A DNA stretch of 16,193 bases, taken from positions 1-16,193 of the forward strand of contig DASSZN010000232.1 in NCBI GenBank assembly GCA_035702805.1. Reading direction: 5' to 3'. The notes under the pieces were generated by a model. It was not told the origin of the DNA. It saw nothing but the letters and a program-made list of their open reading frames with translations, and did not search any database. Made by a program: the position numbers and the translations under genes. How positions within the stretch are numbered: position 1 is the stretch's first letter; each line of letters opens with the position of its first letter. Of this stretch, positions 13,215 through 16,193 are shown in pieces. This stretch comes from DASSZN01 sp035702805. GTDB taxonomy: Bacteria > Chloroflexota > Chloroflexia > Thermomicrobiales > Thermomicrobiaceae.

Positions 13215-15136
13215 TCGACCAGCCGCGCCCGGCGTCGCGACGCGGCCTCGACGGGCGCGGAGTCCTCCGCGTGCTCGGCGGGCTCCTCGCCCTCTACCTG
13301 CTCGTCCCGATCGTGGCCCTCCTGCCGCGGCTGGGCCAGGCCCAGTTCGACGCGCCGGGGCTCGGCTCGGCCCTGGGAGTCTCGGCGCTGAGCGCCACGA
13401 TCTCGTCGGCGCTGATCGCGCTGGGGGGCATCCCGCTCGCCTACCTGCTGGCGCGGGCGCGCGGGCGCTGGGCCGACATGCTCGGCGTGGCCGTGCAGCT
13501 GCCGCTGGCGCTGCCGCCGCTGATGAGCGGCATCCTGCTGATCGAGCTGGTCGGGCCCTACAGCCCGGCCGGCCGGCTCTTCGGCGGCAACCTGACCGAC
13601 AGCCTGGTGGGGATCGTGCTGGCGCAGACCTTCGTCGCCGCCCCCTTCCTGATCGTGGCGGCGCGCTCCGCCTTCGCCACCGTCGACCCCGCGCTGCTCG
13701 ACGTCGCGGCGACCCTCGGCCACCACCACTGGTCCCGCTTCCGCCGGATCAGCCTGCCGCTGGCCGCGCCCGGCATCCGCGCCGGGCTGCTGCTGGCATG
13801 GCTGCGGGCCTTCGGCGAGTTCGGCGCGACGGTCATCCTGGCCTACCACCCTTACTCGCTGCCGGTCTACACCTTCGTGCAGTTCACCGGCACCGGGCTC
13901 GACTCGACGCTGGCGCCGACCGCCGCCGCCGTCGGCGCGGCGGCGACGGTGCTGCTGCTGGTGAACGTGAACTGGTGGCCGGGGCGGCGGCCGGCGCGGC
14001 GGGGCCGGCAGGCCGACGCGGCGGCCCCGCCGGCCGGCGCTCACCGCGCGGCGCCGGTCGGGATCGACGTCGCGGCGCGTGTCGGCTCGTTCGAGCTGCA
14101 ACTGGCGCACGCGGGGCAGGCATCCCACCTGGCGCTCCTCGGCCCCTCCGGCGCCGGCAAGTCGGTGACGCTGCGCGCGCTGGCCGGCCTGCTCGGGCCG
14201 GACGCCGGGCAGGTGCGCCTGGGCGCGGACGAGCTGGGCCGCCTGGCACCGGAGGTCCGGCCGATCGGCTACGTGCCCCAGGACGCCGCGCTCTTCCCCC
14301 ACCTGACGGTCTGGCAGCAGGTGTTGTTCGGGACCGATGCCGACCCGGGGCTGGCCACCTGGTGGCTGGGGCGGCTGGGGCTCGCCGGGCTCGAGGACCG
14401 GCTGCCCGGCCAGCTCTCGGGCGGCCAGCGCCAGCGGGTCGCGCTGGCCCGCGCGCTGGTGCGCCGCCCGCGGCTGCTGCTGCTGGACGAGCCCTTCTCC
14501 GCGCTCGATACGCCGGTGCGCGAGGAGCTGCGGCGCGAGCTGCGGGCGCTGCAGCGCGAGACCGGGGTGGCGACCGTGCTGGTCACCCACGACCCGCGCG
14601 AGGCTGCCTTCCTGGCCGAGGAGATCGTGGTCCTGGAGGCGGGGCGCGGCCTGCAGTCCGGCAGCCGTGCCGAGGTCTTCGGCCACCCGGCGACGCCGGT
14701 CGTGGCCCGCTTGCTCGGCATGGCCGACCTGCGCCCGGGGCGGCTCGTCCGCCACGACCTGCTCGACACCGGTCGCGGCCAGCTGGCCGTGGCGGCGCCG
14801 GACCTCCCCGAGGGAGCGGCGGTCACCTGGGGCGTCTGGCCCGAGCGGCTCGAGGTCGTTGCCGATGCCGACCGATCCGACGACGCCCTGCGCTACCCGG
14901 CCGTGGTGCTCGACGTGGTCGACTACGGCGCCCGGCGCGAGGCCCTGGTCCGGCTGGACGACGGGCTCGACCTGACCGGGCGCGTTGCCGGCGGCGCGGC
15001 GGTCGTGCCCGGCGCGCGCTGCTGGGTGCGGGTGCCGCTCGACGCGGTCGGCGTCTGGGCGCGCCCCGACGTTGAGCGTGGTCGGCCGGCGGCGCGCGAG
15101 GCGGCCGGACCGATCTCCGTGCCGGCAGCGCGTTGA
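13211..15136 (+). CDS. Fused permease-ATPase of a molybdate/tungstate ABC transporter (ModB-ModC type)
   Basis: One 641-residue polypeptide carries both the channel and the motor. Residues 1-257 are a ModB-like permease with about five transmembrane segments and the EAA-type loop DVAATLGHHHWSRFRRISLP (164-183), which docks on the ATPase. A linker rich in Arg, Ala and Pro (258-283) joins the ATPase: Walker A GPSGAGKS (311-318), Q-loop YVPQD (354-358), signature LSGGQ (402-406), Walker B LLLLDEP (422-428), H-loop His460. Residues about 505-615 resemble a TOBE/MOP-like tail, which in ModC proteins can bind the oxyanion for feedback inhibition. The frame is continuous with no stop or shift at the join. 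The GTG start overlaps the binding-protein stop. Two copies should assemble as a homodimeric importer. Confidence 0.9.
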   Translation: MIDQPRPASRRGLDGRGVLRVLGGLLALYLLVPIVALLPRLGQAQFDAPGLGSALGVSALSATISSALIALGGIPLAYLLARARGRWADMLGVAVQLPLALPPLMSGILLIELVGPYSPAGRLFGGNLTDSLVGIVLAQTFVAAPFLIVAARSAFATVDPALLDVAATLGHHHWSRFRRISLPLAAPGIRAGLLLAWLRAFGEFGATVILAYHPYSLPVYTFVQFTGTGLDSTLAPTAAAVGAAATVLLLVNVNWWPGRRPARRGRQADAAAPPAGAHRAAPVGIDVAARVGSFELQLAHAGQASHLALLGPSGAGKSVTLRALAGLLGPDAGQVRLGADELGRLAPEVRPIGYVPQDAALFPHLTVWQQVLFGTDADPGLATWWLGRLGLAGLEDRLPGQLSGGQRQRVALARALVRRPRLLLLDEPFSALDTPVREELRRELRALQRETGVATVLVTHDPREAAFLAEEIVVLEAGRGLQSGSRAEVFGHPATPVVARLLGMADLRPGRLVRHDLLDTGRGQLAVAAPDLPEGAAVTWGVWPERLEVVADADRSDDALRYPAVVLDVVDYGARREALVRLDDGLDLTGRVAGGAAVVPGARCWVRVPLDAVGVWARPDVERGRPAAREAAGPISVPAAR

Positions 15137-15140
15137 GGAT

Positions 15141-15169
15141 TTGACAGCGGTCACCCGTGTGGGCAAGCT
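15141..15169 (+). promoter_or_regulatory. Possible promoter of the MoeA-like gene
   Basis: A perfect TTGACA (15141-15146) lies 5 nt after the stop of the fused transporter gene. The hexamer 17 nt downstream is CAAGCT (15164-15169), a poor -10. If used, transcription would start about 30 nt before the ATG, allowing expression separate from the transporter operon. Confidence 0.35.
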
Positions 15170-15206
15170 GGCGTGACGGCGATGAACGACAGACGCGGAG
15201 GACGCC

Positions 15207-16193
15207 ATGGTGCGGGCACATGCGCTCCCTGCCGAAGCGGTCGGTGCGGCGTGTCTCGGCTGGGCCGTGACCGACGACGTGTTGACGCGGGACGGTCGGC
15301 TCCTGGTGCGCAAGGGAGCCCGGTTGGATCACGCGGCGCTGGCGGGCTGGGCGGACGTGTCGCCGCGCGAGCTGCACCTCCTCGAGCTGGCAGATGACGA
15401 GCTCCACGAAGATGTCGGCGGGAGTCGCGTGGCGCGAGCGGCCGCCGGAGCTGGGCTCCGGGTCCGTGGGCCCCAGCAGAGCCGCTACGACCTCGTCGCC
15501 GACACCAGGGGGCTGCTGCGGGTCGATCAGGCGCGGCTGCGGGCCCTCAACCGTATCGCCGACGTGACGCTCTACACCCGGCTGGATCGCGAGCCGGTCG
15601 AAGCCGACAGCGTCGTGGCCAGCGTGAAGGTCAGCCCGATCGCGATCCCGGAGGCGCGGGTCGCCGCCGTCGAGGACATCTGCCGCGCCGCCGACGCCGC
15701 GCTGCTGGAGGTGGTGCCGTTTCACTCCAAGCGCGTGGCGGCGCTGACGACCGAGCCGCTGGGTCCCGCTGATGAGGCGAGCTTGCGGGCAGCGATCGAG
15801 CGCAAGCTGGCATGGTACGGTGCCTCCCTCACCGACCTGCGCCTCGTCGCCCCGGGCGTCGACCGGGTCGTCGCGGCCTTTCAGACGGTGCTGCAGGCCG
15901 GCAATGAGCTCGTGTTGGTCGCGGGCGGCAACCCGATCGACCCGCTCGACCCCGTCGAACAGGCCCTGCCGTCCGTCGGGGCCCGGCTGGCGCATCGCGG
16001 CGCACCGATGCGCGGCAGCATGGGCTGGTTGGCCTACGCCGGCGCGGTCCCGATCCTCAACCTGACCGCCAGCCGCATGTACCGCGGTACGTCCATGGCC
16101 GACGTGCTCCTGCCCATGCTCATGGCCGACCAGCCGGTGACGGCCGAGGAGGTGGGAGATCTCGGCTACGGGGGCTTTCCGGGGAGCGCGATC
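15207..16193 (+). CDS. MoeA-like molybdopterin-binding protein (3' end cut by window edge)
   Basis: The frame is open from ATG 15207 to the window edge, 329 codons. The middle and C-terminal part resembles the MoCF/MoeA-like molybdopterin-binding domain: VVASVKVSPIAIP (137-149), LEVVPFHSKRVAALTTE (167-183), ELVLVAGGNPIDPLDPV (234-250), RGAPMRGSMGWLAYAGAVPILNL (264-286) and LLPMLMADQPVT (301-312). The N-terminal part (1-115) is less typical and contains DGRLLVRKGARLD. The family probably acts in cofactor maturation or handling for molybdenum enzymes; its exact reaction is not established. It lacks the multi-domain build of true MoeA, so molybdenum insertion should not be assumed. GGAGG lies 5 nt before the ATG. 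The gene follows the oxyanion transporter by 70 nt, which supports a molybdenum context. Little is probably missing at the 3' end. Confidence 0.83.
   Translation, partial: MVRAHALPAEAVGAACLGWAVTDDVLTRDGRLLVRKGARLDHAALAGWADVSPRELHLLELADDELHEDVGGSRVARAAAGAGLRVRGPQQSRYDLVADTRGLLRVDQARLRALNRIADVTLYTRLDREPVEADSVVASVKVSPIAIPEARVAAVEDICRAADAALLEVVPFHSKRVAALTTEPLGPADEASLRAAIERKLAWYGASLTDLRLVAPGVDRVVAAFQTVLQAGNELVLVAGGNPIDPLDPVEQALPSVGARLAHRGAPMRGSMGWLAYAGAVPILNLTASRMYRGTSMADVLLPMLMADQPVTAEEVGDLGYGGFPGSAI

Noticed and set aside
13085..15313. 742-codon minus-strand open frame
   Set aside because: It is antisense to the fused transporter, rich in Gln, Arg and Ala with no recognisable motif. The opposite strand has intact Walker and signature motifs.
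1..16193. CRISPR arrays, insertion sequences, prophage or attachment sites
   Set aside because: No regularly spaced repeats, transposase or integrase genes, or terminal inverted repeats were seen. Composition is uniform across the window.

Overview
The window comes from a very GC-rich bacterium with compact, co-directional gene clusters, good Shine-Dalgarno sequences, and frequent GTG starts in 4-nt GTGA/ATGA overlaps. The families present (YtrA-type GntR with an ABC exporter, DUF420, DUF5808, a fused ModB-ModC transporter, a stand-alone MoeA-like molybdopterin-binding protein) fit a Chloroflexota bacterium, possibly Thermomicrobia-like, or a high-GC actinobacterium. No rRNA or marker gene is present, so the phylum is an inference. 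No tRNA, rRNA, CRISPR array, transposase or other mobile element was seen.

Left part (1-7107): two ABC-2 type export systems lie back to back around a 257-bp divergent control region. On the minus strand are a TetR regulator, an ATPase with an atypical signature motif, and a large two-halved permease cut by the window edge. On the plus strand are a YtrA-type GntR regulator, an ATPase, and two tandem paralogous permeases. The control region holds a perfect 19-bp dyad at the TetR promoter, an 18-bp perfect palindrome at the GntR promoter, and two further inverted repeats with no assigned function. Both systems look like self-regulated efflux operons. Their substrates cannot be read from the sequence.

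Middle part (7108-10980): this is a set of small, mostly uncharacterised genes. They are a secreted lipoprotein (minus), a DUF420 membrane protein (plus), a DUF5808 membrane protein (minus), an alpha/beta hydrolase translationally coupled to a winged-helix regulator (minus), and a 59-residue membrane peptide with a PLDc_N-like segment (plus).

Right part (10981-16193): this is an oxyanion uptake and cofactor module, most likely for molybdate or tungstate. A one-component regulator (XRE-type HTH fused to a molybdate-binding-like periplasmic fold) is followed by a binding lipoprotein, then a single 641-residue polypeptide carrying both the permease and the ATPase, then a MoeA-like molybdopterin-binding protein that runs off the window. 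A dyad symmetry just upstream of the regulator gene is a candidate operator. The expected logic is that intracellular oxyanion is sensed by the regulator, uptake is adjusted, and the metal is passed to molybdenum cofactor metabolism.
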